The notes under the pieces are model-generated. The model was not told the origin of the DNA. It did no database searches and worked only from the letters and a program-made list of their open reading frames with translations. 64,000 nt of DNA from Gudongella sp034006985. Its GTDB lineage: Bacteria > Bacillota > Clostridia > Tissierellales > Tissierellaceae. The stretch spans positions 1 through 64,000 of the forward strand of contig JAVERT010000003.1 of the NCBI GenBank assembly GCA_034006985.1. The letters are read 5' to 3'. Below are positions 8,773-17,430 of the stretch, piece by piece (the first letter of the stretch is position 1; each line of letters begins with the position of its first letter). A program made the position numbers and the translations under genes.

Positions 8773-8856
8773 TGGTGCGGGAAAGAGGACTTGAACCCCC
8801 ACGTCAATGACACTAGATCCTAAGTCTAGCGCGTCTTCCAATTCCGCCATTCCCGC
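8773..8856 (-). tRNA. tRNA-Leu (anticodon TAG)
   Basis: The acceptor stem GCGGGAA pairs with TTCCCGC, the anticodon arm is CTAGA / loop CTTAGGA / TCTAG, and a long variable arm typical of Leu is present. The T-arm GGTTCAAGTCC is present and CCA is encoded. It is the last gene of a four-tRNA cluster. Confidence 0.95.
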
Positions 8857-8859
8857 ATG

Positions 8860-8935
8860 TGGTGACCCATCCGCGACTCGAACGCGGGACACCCTGATTA
8901 AAAGTCAGGTGCTCTGCCAACTGAGCTAATGGGTC
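8860..8935 (-). tRNA. tRNA-Lys (anticodon TTT)
   Basis: GACCCAT pairs with ATGGGTC. The D-arm is AGCTCAGTTGGCAGAGC, the anticodon stem-loop is CTGAC-TTTTAAT-CAG, and the T-arm is GCGTTCGAGTCGC. CCA is encoded at the 3' end. Confidence 0.96.
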
Positions 8936-8965
8936 ATGTATTTTTGCTTCTATTCTAGAATAAAA

Positions 8966-9043
8966 TGGGGTGGATAACGGGAATCGAACCCGTGACCTCC
9001 AGAGCCACAATCTGGCGCCCTAACCGACTAGGCCATACCCACC
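8966..9043 (-). tRNA. tRNA-His (anticodon GTG)
   Basis: The anticodon arm is CCAGA-TTGTGGC-TCTGG and the T-arm is CGGGTTCGATTCCCG. The extra 5' G (G-1), facing C73, is characteristic of tRNA-His. CCA is encoded. Confidence 0.96.
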
Positions 9044-9054
9044 ATAATACTATT

Positions 9055-9128
9055 TGGAGCGGGTGAAGGGAATCGAACCCTCGCAGCTGGCTTGGGAAGC
9101 CAGTGCTCTACCACTGAGCTACACCCGC
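9055..9128 (-). tRNA. tRNA-Gly (anticodon CCC)
   Basis: GCGGGTG pairs with CACCCGC. The anticodon stem CTGGC/GCCAG encloses TTCCCAA, giving CCC at positions 34-36. The T-arm is GAGGGTTCGATTCCCTT and CCA is encoded. It is the first gene of the cluster. Confidence 0.94.
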
Positions 9129-9199
9129 AGCAACAAAATTTAATTGCCTTGGATAATAATTCGCTCAAACTCCAAGCGGATTAACCGCTGACTTATATG

Positions 9200-9228
9200 A
9201 TTATAACAGCTGCGAATTACGATGTCAA
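9200..9228 (-). promoter_or_regulatory. Consensus sigma-70-type promoter of the tRNA cluster
   Basis: On the minus strand a perfect -35 TTGACA (9223-9228) and a perfect -10 TATAAT (9200-9205) are separated by exactly 17 bases. Transcription would start about 65 bases before tRNA-Gly. A promoter this close to consensus is typical of stable RNA genes. Confidence 0.9.
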
Positions 9229-9257
9229 TATTCTAATCAAAGATTCTTTAACTTTCT

Positions 9258-10322
9258 TTACTGTTTTTTTCTGCTCATAAAAAATGATAGTTGTGTTAAA
9301 TCCCTATCCATCAAATTTGAAATAGAAACCCCTAATAATCTAAGCCCCTTATTCCACTCCATCTCAGAAAAAAGCATTGATGATAATTCGTAAATCTCAT
9401 CTTCTTCCCAAATATAATGAACAAAAGTACGGCTTTTAGTGTGAATCTCAAAATCTTCATCTTTAATTTTAACACTTAATGTTCTGCCATGTAGATTTCT
9501 GGTGGACAAATCATTTGATAACTCTATTGAATAGTCTAAAAGCTTTTCTAGTAATATTTTTTTATCTCGAGTTGCCCTAAATGTTCGTTCTACCCCCATG
9601 GATTTTCTTATCCTTGTGACTTGAATCTCTCTATTGTCTATACCTCTAATTCTATTGTATATTTCATTGCCACTTTTCCCAAATAAATCTATTAGTAATT
9701 CTTTAGACAATGAATGCAACTCTTCTATAGTATAAATCCCTATTTGATTTAATCTTTCCTTTGATTTTCTGCCAATTCCATAAACCTTTCCAACTGAAAA
9801 TGGGAAGAGCAACTCTGGCATCATGTCCTCTGTTATTTTCATAAAACCATCAGGTTTATTCCAGTCTGACGCTAATTTGGCAAGAAACTTATTATACGAC
9901 ACTCCAATTGATAATGTTAGACCTGTTTCATCATATATCATCTTTTTTATTCTATCTGAAATTTCTTCAGGTGTTTTGTCAAATCCTGATATATCCATAT
10001 AAGCTTCATCAATAGAAAGTGGTTCTATTATAGGTGTAATAGTTCTTAGAACCCTAAATACTTCTTTTGAAACTTCCCTATATCTATCCATTCTCCCTGA
10101 CACATATATTCCATGAGGACATCTCTCCTTTGCCATAAATATCGGCATTGCAGAATGAATTCCATACTCCCTGGCGATATAATTACATGTGGTGACTATT
10201 CCACTATTACTCCGCCCTCCAACTATAACTGGATGCCCTTTTAACTCTGGGTTATCTCTTTCCTCAACTGCTGCGAAGAATGCATCCATATCTAAATGAA
10301 GAAATTTTAAAGGCGATGACAT
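9258..10322 (-). CDS. dinB: DNA polymerase IV (Y-family translesion polymerase)
   Basis: This 354-residue protein carries the catalytic carboxylates of Y-family polymerases: LDMDAFFAAVE at the N-terminus and LSIDEAYMDISG near residue 103. It inserts nucleotides opposite damaged template bases. I chose the ATG at 10322 because the family motif starts about ten residues later; the frame extends 40 codons upstream, but only inside the preceding phosphodiesterase gene. It overlaps that gene by 16 bases, implying cotranscription. No beta-clamp motif could be confirmed by eye, although the tail LSFFM could serve. Confidence 0.93.
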   Translation of the reverse strand: MSSPLKFLHLDMDAFFAAVEERDNPELKGHPVIVGGRSNSGIVTTCNYIAREYGIHSAMPIFMAKERCPHGIYVSGRMDRYREVSKEVFRVLRTITPIIEPLSIDEAYMDISGFDKTPEEISDRIKKMIYDETGLTLSIGVSYNKFLAKLASDWNKPDGFMKITEDMMPELLFPFSVGKVYGIGRKSKERLNQIGIYTIEELHSLSKELLIDLFGKSGNEIYNRIRGIDNREIQVTRIRKSMGVERTFRATRDKKILLEKLLDYSIELSNDLSTRNLHGRTLSVKIKDEDFEIHTKSRTFVHYIWEEDEIYELSSMLFSEMEWNKGLRLLGVSISNLMDRDLTQLSFFMSRKKQ

Positions 10323-10786
10323 TTTACAATCTCTGCTGTTATTTCTGAGCCGATATTTAATATCCCATACGTCCCAATATTTGAACCACCTCTTGGAAAA
10401 GTTGGACTCCCTGGATTCATAATTAATACTTTTTCTTCCCAATTAAGATATGGAATATGGGTATGTGCATACAAAATTACATCTGCTCTGTTTTCAATCC
10501 CATGGTAATATAGTCTTTGCAGACTGTTTTTAACATTGTATTGCTGTCCATGGGTCAATAGAATTCTTTTATCTCTTACCTTTACAAGCTCTTCTTTTTT
10601 ATAATAGCTTGCCCAGTCTCCATTGCCGGCAATTATATATGCTGGGATTTCCAGTTTTCTTTTAATATCTTCTCCATCCTTTACAAAATCACCAAGAAAA
10701 AATAGCATATCTGCTTTTTCTTTTTGAAGTTGAACCATTATCCCTGCCGTAACATTGTGAGTATCAGCTACAACTAGTATTTTCAT
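10307..10786 (-). CDS. YfcE/MJ0936-family metallophosphodiesterase
   Basis: This 159-residue protein has the family's di-metal motifs in order: VADTHN, FFLGDFVKDGE, IAGNGDWA, LTHGQQY and YAHTHIPY. The usual GNCD is GNGD here. Members hydrolyse phosphodiesters in vitro and the cellular substrate is unknown. The start at 10786 follows GGTGA and overlaps the end of rdgB by 23 bases. The rph-rdgB-yfcE order is common in Firmicutes and suggests one operon for RNA end processing and nucleotide-pool cleaning. Confidence 0.88.
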   Translation of the reverse strand: MKILVVADTHNVTAGIMVQLQKEKADMLFFLGDFVKDGEDIKRKLEIPAYIIAGNGDWASYYKKEELVKVRDKRILLTHGQQYNVKNSLQRLYYHGIENRADVILYAHTHIPYLNWEEKVLIMNPGSPTFPRGGSNIGTYGILNIGSEITAEIVKCHRL

Positions 10787-11381
10787 TGTCTTCACCAACT
10801 ATCTCCATCAATTTTTCCCTAAACTTATCTAAAGCTCTTTTTCTATGACTAATACTGTTTTTTATATCAATTGGCATACTCGCAAAGGAATGTTCATATC
10901 CATCTGGTGAAAATATTGGATCATAACCAAATCCATTATTCCCACTAGCAATCTCTAATATTTTTCCTTTGCATTCTCCATAAACAGTGTATTCTCTTTT
11001 ATCCTCTGTTATAAACGCTATAACTGATTTAAAAGTCGCTTCTCTATTTTTGCCTTCTAAGTTTTTAAGTAGCACCTTGTTGTTTAAACTATCGTTGCCA
11101 TCTTCTCCACCATATCTGGATGAATATACCCCTGGTTCACCATGGAGTGCATCTACAAATAAACCTGAATCATCTGCCATTACTATTGCATCTACTAAGC
11201 TTGAAATAGCCCTAGCTTTCTTTAGACTATTAGCCTCCAATGTAGTCCCATCTTCTACTACTTCTAATTCTTGTAATCCCACTTCGTCTTTGGTTAAAAT
11301 TTGGATAGGCAAATCCTTTAAAATTTCTTTTATTTCTTTAACCTTGTTCCTATTCCCAGTAGAAATTACTAGCTTTCTCAT
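10764..11381 (-). CDS. rdgB: XTP/dITP diphosphatase (non-canonical purine NTP pyrophosphatase)
   Basis: This 205-residue HAM1/RdgB family enzyme hydrolyses XTP, dITP and ITP to monophosphates, preventing incorporation of deaminated purines. Visible motifs are STGNRNKVKEIKEIL at the N-terminus, MADDSGLFVDALHGEPGVYS (about 68), NNGFGYDPIF and SHRKRALDKF. Its start overlaps the rph stop by a single base, so translational coupling is likely. Confidence 0.95.
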   Translation of the reverse strand: MRKLVISTGNRNKVKEIKEILKDLPIQILTKDEVGLQELEVVEDGTTLEANSLKKARAISSLVDAIVMADDSGLFVDALHGEPGVYSSRYGGEDGNDSLNNKVLLKNLEGKNREATFKSVIAFITEDKREYTVYGECKGKILEIASGNNGFGYDPIFSPDGYEHSFASMPIDIKNSISHRKRALDKFREKLMEIVGEDNENTSCS

Positions 11382-12124
11382 TATTTATTCCCCTCAATCA
11401 ACTTTGTTGCCTCACCTAATATTTCTTTTTGCATTTTAATAAGCTCAGCATTGCCCTTTTCTCCCAAATCCAAAAGCTCATTTAATTCCTGTCTTGAAAA
11501 ATTTCCATCTTCACCAGTACCTTGCACTTCTACAAATTTGCCATTATCACCCATTACAATATTCATATCTACAATCGCTTTGTGGTCTTCTGCATAGCAT
11601 AAATCTAATACTGCACCTTCTTTAATCACTCCGACACTTATTGCTGATACAAATCCAGTTATAGGAAATTCTTTTATACTTTCATTTTCAAAAAGCTTTT
11701 CACAAGCATTTACAAGCGCAATATATGCTCCTGTTATTGAAGCTGTTCTAGTACCTCCATCAGCTTGGATAACGTCGCAATCCAGCCATATAGTCCTTTC
11801 TCCAAGCTTTTTTAAATCTATCACAGAACGGAGTGACCTTCCAACTAATCTTTGAATCTCTTGATTCCTTCCATCTATTCTACCTTTTATCGAATCCCTT
11901 ATTTTTCTAGTATGGGTACTTGCTGGAAGCATTGAATACTCTGCACTAACCCATCCAGATCCCGTTCCTTTTAAAAAATGTGGAACTCTTTCATCTACCA
12001 TAGCTGTACATATAACTTTAGTATTTCCCATCTCTATAAGTACTGAACCAAATGGATGCATTAAATAATCGGTAGTTATCTTTACTGGCCTTTTTTCATC
12101 ATATTCCCTCTTGTCAATTCTCAT
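11381..12124 (-). CDS. rph: Ribonuclease PH
   Basis: This 247-residue phosphorolytic 3'-5' exoribonuclease trims tRNA 3' ends. Family landmarks are the N-terminal RPVKI, GSVLIEMGNTKVICTA, the RNA-binding GRIDGRNQEIQRLVGRSLR, CDVIQADGGTRTASITGAY, and the C-terminal GTGEDGNFSRQELNELLDLG. The length is normal. The ATG at 12124 follows GGAGTG. It is the first gene of the rph-rdgB-yfcE-dinB group, after the terminator at 12168-12194. Confidence 0.96.
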   Translation of the reverse strand: MRIDKREYDEKRPVKITTDYLMHPFGSVLIEMGNTKVICTAMVDERVPHFLKGTGSGWVSAEYSMLPASTHTRKIRDSIKGRIDGRNQEIQRLVGRSLRSVIDLKKLGERTIWLDCDVIQADGGTRTASITGAYIALVNACEKLFENESIKEFPITGFVSAISVGVIKEGAVLDLCYAEDHKAIVDMNIVMGDNGKFVEVQGTGEDGNFSRQELNELLDLGEKGNAELIKMQKEILGEATKLIEGNK

Positions 12125-12167
12125 TAGAATTTCACTCCTCTTTTTTCTTATATCTTTATTCTATCAG

Positions 12168-12194
12168 AAAAGGATGACAAAATGTCATCCTTTT
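12168..12194 (-). terminator. Rho-independent terminator after the DUF2179 gene
   Basis: AAAAGGATGACA (12168-12179) pairs with TGTCATCCTTTT (12183-12194) around a 3-nt loop. On the minus strand the stem ends in TTTT, just after the DUF2179 stop codon and before rph. Confidence 0.75.
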
Positions 12195-12199
12195 AATTA

Positions 12200-12721
12200 T
12201 CACTTTTTCGTTGAACCAAAATAGCCACCTCTTATTGGACTAATACTATTTACGGTTACATATGCATTTGGGTCAACACTATCTACAACTTTTTTAAGTT
12301 TTTGAAGATCCTTTCTATGTAAAGCCACATTTAAAATTTCTCTTGGCCCTTCTATCCCTTGGCCTTCAATTATTGTTACTCCAAATTTTTCTTTTCTTAG
12401 TGTATCCACTAAAATATCATTATTTGCAGTTCTTAGAATAATTTGAGCCGACAAATTCCCTAGCGCAATCTTATTTTCAAGTGTTATACCAACATAGTTT
12501 CCTGTTGCAAATCCGGCACAATATGCTAATAAGTTCATCGGATTATCTAATCCTGTAACGACCTTGCCAAGCACTGTAATATATATGCCGACTTCAAAAA
12601 AACCAATTAATGCAGCAGGCAATTTTCTGCTTTGCACAACCATAAGTGTCCTTACAGTAGATAATGACATATCTAGCACTCTTGCAAAAAATATTATAGC
12701 ATAACCTAAAAAAACTTCCAT
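12200..12721 (-). CDS. DUF2179 / UPF0316 membrane protein
   Basis: This 173-residue protein has three hydrophobic segments in its first 90 residues (FLGYAIIFFARVLDMSLSTV; an LIGFFEVGIYITVLGKV segment; NLLAYCAGFATGNYVG), followed by a soluble DUF2179 domain that ends in ISPIRGGYFG. The family is of unknown function; its soluble domain resembles regulatory domains of membrane proteins. The start at 12721 follows GGGAGG; the frame extends 13 codons upstream without a site. Confidence 0.85.
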   Translation of the reverse strand: MEVFLGYAIIFFARVLDMSLSTVRTLMVVQSRKLPAALIGFFEVGIYITVLGKVVTGLDNPMNLLAYCAGFATGNYVGITLENKIALGNLSAQIILRTANNDILVDTLRKEKFGVTIIEGQGIEGPREILNVALHRKDLQKLKKVVDSVDPNAYVTVNSISPIRGGYFGSTKK

Positions 12722-12749
12722 TATATACTTCCTCCCATTAAAACACCTA

Positions 12750-12769
12750 AGAGGAGGCAAGCCTCCTCT
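12750..12769 (-). terminator. Hairpin between the amidase and DUF2179 genes
   Basis: AGAGGAGGC (12750-12758) pairs with GCCTCCTCT (12761-12769) with almost no loop. The minus-strand tail reads TAGGTGTTTT. It is placed as a terminator or attenuator just after the amidase stop codon. The stem also carries an AGGAGG sequence, unlikely to act as a ribosome binding site there. Confidence 0.5.
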
Positions 12770-12775
12770 GTAAAT

Positions 12776-14884
12776 TTAGTCTCCTAAATATTCTTTTACT
12801 CCATTTACTATTCCTTGAACAATCAAATTTTGATAACCTTGTGTTAAAATTATTGATAGTTCTTCTGGATTTGTCATATATCCAATTTCAACTAAAACTG
12901 CTGGCATATATGTTCTATTTAATACTACAAGATCAGATCTTTTAACAATTCCTCTTCCTGATCTATTTGTTAAAGCCAATATATTATCATGTATTGCCTG
13001 TGCAAAAGGATATTGGTCTTCTAATTTTATATCTACATCGAAAGAAGGACAATATAATACCTCCAACCCATTTACTTCTGACTTTAAAGTTGCATTAGCA
13101 TGCATGCTAATAAATAAATCAGCATTGATATTATTTGCAATTATTGGTCTATCGTAAAGCCCAACAGCTACATCCTCTTCCCTCGTCATAATGACACGAT
13201 AACCAGCCTGCGTTAATGCATCTCTAAGCATTAATGAGGTAGATATATTGATATCTTTTTCATGAATTTTACCAACTACTGCACCTGGTTCTGTACCTCC
13301 ATGACCTGCGTCAATTACTATGGTTCTTTCCCCTGGAGTTATATTTGAGTCTCTGGCTGCTAAAATTGAAATCGTCTCATCTCCATTACTAGATAAGAGG
13401 CTATACGCTATATTTTGTTTAAATGCTATTTTAACGTTAGTATATCTTCTTGTTTTTTCTACACTAATTTCCTTAACTAATCTATCATTTATGTCGTATG
13501 TCCCTTCAGGTAAATCCGAGGCTGTACTTGGAATTTCAATATGCAGTTCTTTCATTTCGGTATCATAAAAAACTTCTGACTCAATCCTTGAGGTATTTTT
13601 AATATTAAATAATGCTTGGTTGTTAAGGTATTCATATTCTATATCTTTCCACATATCCTCTTTAGGGTAAATAATAAGCTTATCATCCTGAGCTACTATG
13701 GAAACATCTGGTTTATCTTGCCCACTCTTTATATCTAAGACTACCCTTACTATATTATCAGTAGCGTTATAGTTACTATCAGGAATAAACTGAGAAACTC
13801 TAACACTTTCAATAAATTCTATATTATAGTTAAAGCTTTGAAGTTGCTCTCCAAGTAAAACCGAATCCATAATATCTATAACTATTCTATCTGGATTTGA
13901 AAGTTTCATTGTATTATAATCTGAACTTTTCACACCTTTTACAATAAGAGCTTCTCTGCCATCGACTTCCTCAACATATATACTATTAATTTGATTTCCT
14001 GTGAAATTAACACTATCATTATCTTGAATAATATCTTCATTAAAATAAATTGTTGTCTCTTTATTCTCATTTGATTTTTCAATCTTAGGCTCTATATATT
14101 CTGATAAAGTTAGTACCACTCTTGATGTATATGGATCAGTTGTAAATTGAGAATATTGAACCCTTTGGATAGCATTATCCATAACTGGTAAATCATACGG
14201 TATACTGAAGCTTGCTAAGTTATTTAACTTTGAATTCTCTATATCAATTACAAGTTTGTTTGAAGCCGATAAGTAAGAAGTTGTATATTTAAGCTCTTTA
14301 TCACTGCTAATCTTTATACTGTGATTCCCAGCAGGACTTTTTATCAGTTCAATATTATTTATCATTACATTAGTTGTTTCTGGTGGATTTGTTGAAGATG
14401 GCGAAGTTATTTCTGCTGTGTAAGATCCATTATCCCATCCTACAGTATATCCCAGAACTTCTGATATAAATCTAACAGGAACCATAGTTCTAGAGTCATT
14501 TAATTCTTTAAAGGTTACAAGCTTTGGCGTTGAATTTCCATCTAATTGGACCTTATTGCCATTTACCATAACAATATCTGAATCTATTGACAAATCTACT
14601 TGATTCCCATTGTGGCTAACGCTAGCTGTCCTTGTATCATTATCCCAACCAACTACTGCACCAAAACTTTCTGCCACAAATCTTATGGGCACAAGTGTTC
14701 TATCCCCCATAATAAATGAAGGCACCTCCGATTTTAGAGCATTTCCATCCATCAAAACAGCTACTTCCCTTACTCCTAGCGAGCTTCCATTTACAGCTAT
14801 CTGAATATCACTGTTTGCATATGAAACAGTCGAGAATATCAATATAGTCATTATCATAGAGAATAAAATAATTGTTCTTTTCAT
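12776..14884 (-). CDS. N-acetylmuramoyl-L-alanine amidase with stalk and AMIN domains
   Basis: This 702-residue secreted cell-wall hydrolase cleaves the bond between N-acetylmuramic acid and L-alanine. The order is: signal peptide (1-23), copper-amine-oxidase-like stalk repeats (about 25-160, with MGDRTLVPIRFVAESFGAVV and TMVPVRFISEVLGYTVGWD), two AMIN-like regions (about 170-410), and Amidase_3 (about 520-702). Zinc ligands are visible: His in IDAGHGG, Glu in KIHEKDIN, His in SMHANA, and the catalytic Glu in VEIGYMTN. The stalk and AMIN parts are expected to bind cell wall. A second stalk domain is found in the lipoprotein at 27567. Confidence 0.93.
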   Translation of the reverse strand: MKRTIILFSMIMTILIFSTVSYANSDIQIAVNGSSLGVREVAVLMDGNALKSEVPSFIMGDRTLVPIRFVAESFGAVVGWDNDTRTASVSHNGNQVDLSIDSDIVMVNGNKVQLDGNSTPKLVTFKELNDSRTMVPVRFISEVLGYTVGWDNGSYTAEITSPSSTNPPETTNVMINNIELIKSPAGNHSIKISSDKELKYTTSYLSASNKLVIDIENSKLNNLASFSIPYDLPVMDNAIQRVQYSQFTTDPYTSRVVLTLSEYIEPKIEKSNENKETTIYFNEDIIQDNDSVNFTGNQINSIYVEEVDGREALIVKGVKSSDYNTMKLSNPDRIVIDIMDSVLLGEQLQSFNYNIEFIESVRVSQFIPDSNYNATDNIVRVVLDIKSGQDKPDVSIVAQDDKLIIYPKEDMWKDIEYEYLNNQALFNIKNTSRIESEVFYDTEMKELHIEIPSTASDLPEGTYDINDRLVKEISVEKTRRYTNVKIAFKQNIAYSLLSSNGDETISILAARDSNITPGERTIVIDAGHGGTEPGAVVGKIHEKDINISTSLMLRDALTQAGYRVIMTREEDVAVGLYDRPIIANNINADLFISMHANATLKSEVNGLEVLYCPSFDVDIKLEDQYPFAQAIHDNILALTNRSGRGIVKRSDLVVLNRTYMPAVLVEIGYMTNPEELSIILTQGYQNLIVQGIVNGVKEYLGD

Positions 14885-14993
14885 AGGGTACTCCTCTCAT
14901 TAGCATCATACTTCTTTAAGCTATTTATATCACTTAAATAGATATGAATCAATCACATTTGGAGAGATGTAACCATAATGTAATATCAATAAA

Positions 14994-15983
14994 TCAAAGT
15001 TCTAAAGCTTTATACAACTCATCTGTAGCAGGGGAGAAGATTTCATGCTTTCCTGCCTCGGTTAATGTGAATATTCCCTTTTCTGTTGTCACGCCAATTA
15101 CTGAAGCAAAAACTCCTTCTTTTTCTAATCTATCTATAAAACTTGATGTGTTTTTTTCTGGAACTACCATAACCATACTTCCACTTGAAATCAATTTTTT
15201 TACATCAATAGATAAAATGTCGCAAAGCTTTTCTGTGATTGGCTTAATTGGAAGTTTATCTTCGAATAAGTCTATCCCTCTTCCTATAGCTTTCCCAGTC
15301 TCCCAAATAGCTCCATATATGCCACCTTCTGTTACATCATGCATATACTTTACTCCATATTCCTTTGCTATTAGTCCTTCTTTTACAACACTTAGATATT
15401 TCCCAAGCGAAATAGCTTCTTCGATTTCTTCATAAGTTAGTTTATCTTTAAGCTTATCGCGAAGTTCACTCCCTAAAATGTGAGTTCCTTCTAACCCAAT
15501 CCATTTTGATAATACAATTTTATCTCCAATTGAAATGTCCTCATATCCTATAAAGTCTTCTCTCTTCATCTTTGCAATTACTGTTGTGCTTAAGATCATC
15601 CTATTTACTGCATCAGTTATTTCTGTATGTCCTCCAATAATTTCTACATTAACAGATTTTGCTGCTTCTCCTGCTTGTTTCATTACAAATTCTAGTTGTT
15701 CTTCTGTTGTATTTTCGGGGCAAAGAATGGTTAAAAGAATCGCAACTGGTTCTGCTCCCTTTGTCGCCGCATCATTACATGAAACATGAATTGCAAGACC
15801 GCCTAATTCTTTCGTAGCCCCAGTTATCGGGTCTGTACTTACTACACAAAGGTTATCGCCTAGGTCAATTACGCCTGTATCTTCGCCAATACTAGCCCTT
15901 GTTAGAACTTCATCTCTTTTATATGCTATATTTCCGAATACTAATTTTTCTAATAGTTCATTTGGGACTTTACCGATTTCCAC
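14994..15983 (-). CDS. AIR synthase-related (PurM/HypE/SelD superfamily) protein
   Basis: This 329-residue ATP-binding protein has the two-domain PurM fold. Landmarks are STDPITGATKELGGLAIHVS, a motif with NDAATKGAEP, EIIGGHTEITDA, and the C-terminal HDVTEGGIYGAIWETG. It resembles HypE-like stand-alone AIR synthase-related proteins. It lacks the Cys/Sec-containing N-terminal loop of selenophosphate synthetase, so it is not SelD. True purM is at 49379. The start is a GTG at 15983 after GGGGAGAGG. It lies 16 bases after gatB in the same direction, but any link to transamidation is unproven. Confidence 0.85.
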   Translation of the reverse strand: MEIGKVPNELLEKLVFGNIAYKRDEVLTRASIGEDTGVIDLGDNLCVVSTDPITGATKELGGLAIHVSCNDAATKGAEPVAILLTILCPENTTEEQLEFVMKQAGEAAKSVNVEIIGGHTEITDAVNRMILSTTVIAKMKREDFIGYEDISIGDKIVLSKWIGLEGTHILGSELRDKLKDKLTYEEIEEAISLGKYLSVVKEGLIAKEYGVKYMHDVTEGGIYGAIWETGKAIGRGIDLFEDKLPIKPITEKLCDILSIDVKKLISSGSMVMVVPEKNTSSFIDRLEKEGVFASVIGVTTEKGIFTLTEAGKHEIFSPATDELYKALEL

Positions 15984-15999
15984 TTACCTCTCCCCCTAA

Positions 16000-17430
16000 T
16001 TATCGTTCCTTGATTTTTTCTGTCAAAAGGGCATTTACTAATTGAGGATTGGCTTTCCCCTTTGTTTGTTTCATTATTTGACCAACTAAAAATCCAATTG
16101 CTCTATCTTTTCCCTTTTTAAAATCTTCAATTGATTGTGGATTGTCATCTAAAACTTTCCTTACTATTTCTTCTAACTCGCTTTGATTGCTAATTTGAGA
16201 AAGTCCTTTTTCTTGTACTATCTCTTTTGCGGATTTCCCAATCTCAAACATTTCTTTTAAAACCGCTTTAGCTGTATTGTTATTTATTTTACCAGACTGA
16301 ACTAGTTCTAAGAGTCCTGCTAGCATTTCAGCTGACAATTTAGTATCTTCAATTTCCTCATTTTCTTCTTTTAGTCTTCTTAAAACATCCCCTGTTACCC
16401 AGTTGCTTACAATTTTGCTATCAGGTATATAACTTAAAACTTCTTCAAAATAGTCTGCAAGTTCTCTAGACTGAGTTAAAACTCCAGCATCATATTCAGT
16501 TAAAGTATACTCAGTTATAAATCTCAATTTTTTTGCATGAGGAAGTTCTGGCATAGTTTCTTGGATCTGTTCTATCCAAGCTTGTTCAACTCTTATTGGT
16601 GTAATATCCGGTTCATTTGCAAATCGATAATCCGCAGCTCCAAATTTCTTTCTCATTAGCACAGTTTCTCCAAGTGTCTCATCCCATCGCCTGGTCTCAT
16701 TTTCTGTATTTTCTTCATTTGAAAGTAATTCCAAATGCCTTTTTTCTTCATATTCAATAGCTTTAACAACAGATCTAAATGAATTCAGATTTTTTATCTC
16801 TGATATTTTAGATTTAATCTTTTTTTCATCATCTACTAAGTTTATGTTTACATCACATCTAAGTGATCCTTCTTCCATTCTTACATCGCTTACTCCAATG
16901 TATTTTAATGTTGCTCTTAGTTTTTCTAAAAACAACTTAGCTTCTTCAGCTGAGTTCATATCCGGTTTTGAAACGACTTCTATTAATGGCACTCCACATC
17001 TATTAAAGTCTAGTAGGGAAGTTCCTTCTTCAGTATGAATTTGTTTGCCAGTATCTTCTTCAATATGAATTCTATCAAGATTTATGTTTTTCACTCCATC
17101 AGGTAAGTCTATCTCTAAGTAGCCTCCTTTGCAAAGCGGATGGTCTGCTTGTGTGATTTGATAGCCTTTAGTTAAATCAGGATAAAAATAATTTTTTCTA
17201 TCCATTCTTATCATCTCTGCAATTTCGCAGTTAAAAGCAAGTCCTGCTTTTATTGCATAATCAACTGCTTCTTTATCAAGAACTGGTAAAGCTCCTGGAA
17301 GTCCTAAACAAACTGGGCAAACATGAGTATTTACTTCCTCTCCAAATTCGTTTTTGCAATTACAAAACATTTTATTTTCAGTCATAAGCTCAACATGTAT
17401 TTCCAAGCCAATTAAAGTTTTAAAGCCCAT
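16000..17430 (-). CDS. gatB: Aspartyl/glutamyl-tRNA(Asn/Gln) amidotransferase subunit B
   Basis: This 476-residue subunit of GatCAB binds the mischarged Glu-tRNA(Gln) or Asp-tRNA(Asn) and activates it for amidation. The N-terminus GLEIHVELMT, the zinc-type cysteines (FCNCKNEFGEEVNTHVCPVC) and the YfdQ-type C-terminal helical domain ending KANPQLVNALLTEKI are all present. The length is normal. The start codon overlaps the gatA stop by one base, so the two are translationally coupled. Confidence 0.97.
   Translation of the reverse strand: MGFKTLIGLEIHVELMTENKMFCNCKNEFGEEVNTHVCPVCLGLPGALPVLDKEAVDYAIKAGLAFNCEIAEMIRMDRKNYFYPDLTKGYQITQADHPLCKGGYLEIDLPDGVKNINLDRIHIEEDTGKQIHTEEGTSLLDFNRCGVPLIEVVSKPDMNSAEEAKLFLEKLRATLKYIGVSDVRMEEGSLRCDVNINLVDDEKKIKSKISEIKNLNSFRSVVKAIEYEEKRHLELLSNEENTENETRRWDETLGETVLMRKKFGAADYRFANEPDITPIRVEQAWIEQIQETMPELPHAKKLRFITEYTLTEYDAGVLTQSRELADYFEEVLSYIPDSKIVSNWVTGDVLRRLKEENEEIEDTKLSAEMLAGLLELVQSGKINNNTAKAVLKEMFEIGKSAKEIVQEKGLSQISNQSELEEIVRKVLDDNPQSIEDFKKGKDRAIGFLVGQIMKQTKGKANPQLVNALLTEKIKER

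Noticed and set aside
8703..8892. Longer N-terminus for the YcxB-like protein
   Set aside because: The upstream frame runs through tRNA-Leu and into tRNA-Lys. The GTG at 8703 has its own ribosome binding site.
14994..15983. Possible selenophosphate synthetase (SelD)
   Set aside because: It would have fitted the selenocysteine idea, but the N-terminal Cys/Sec loop and glycine-rich motif of SelD are missing. It is an AIR synthase-related protein only.
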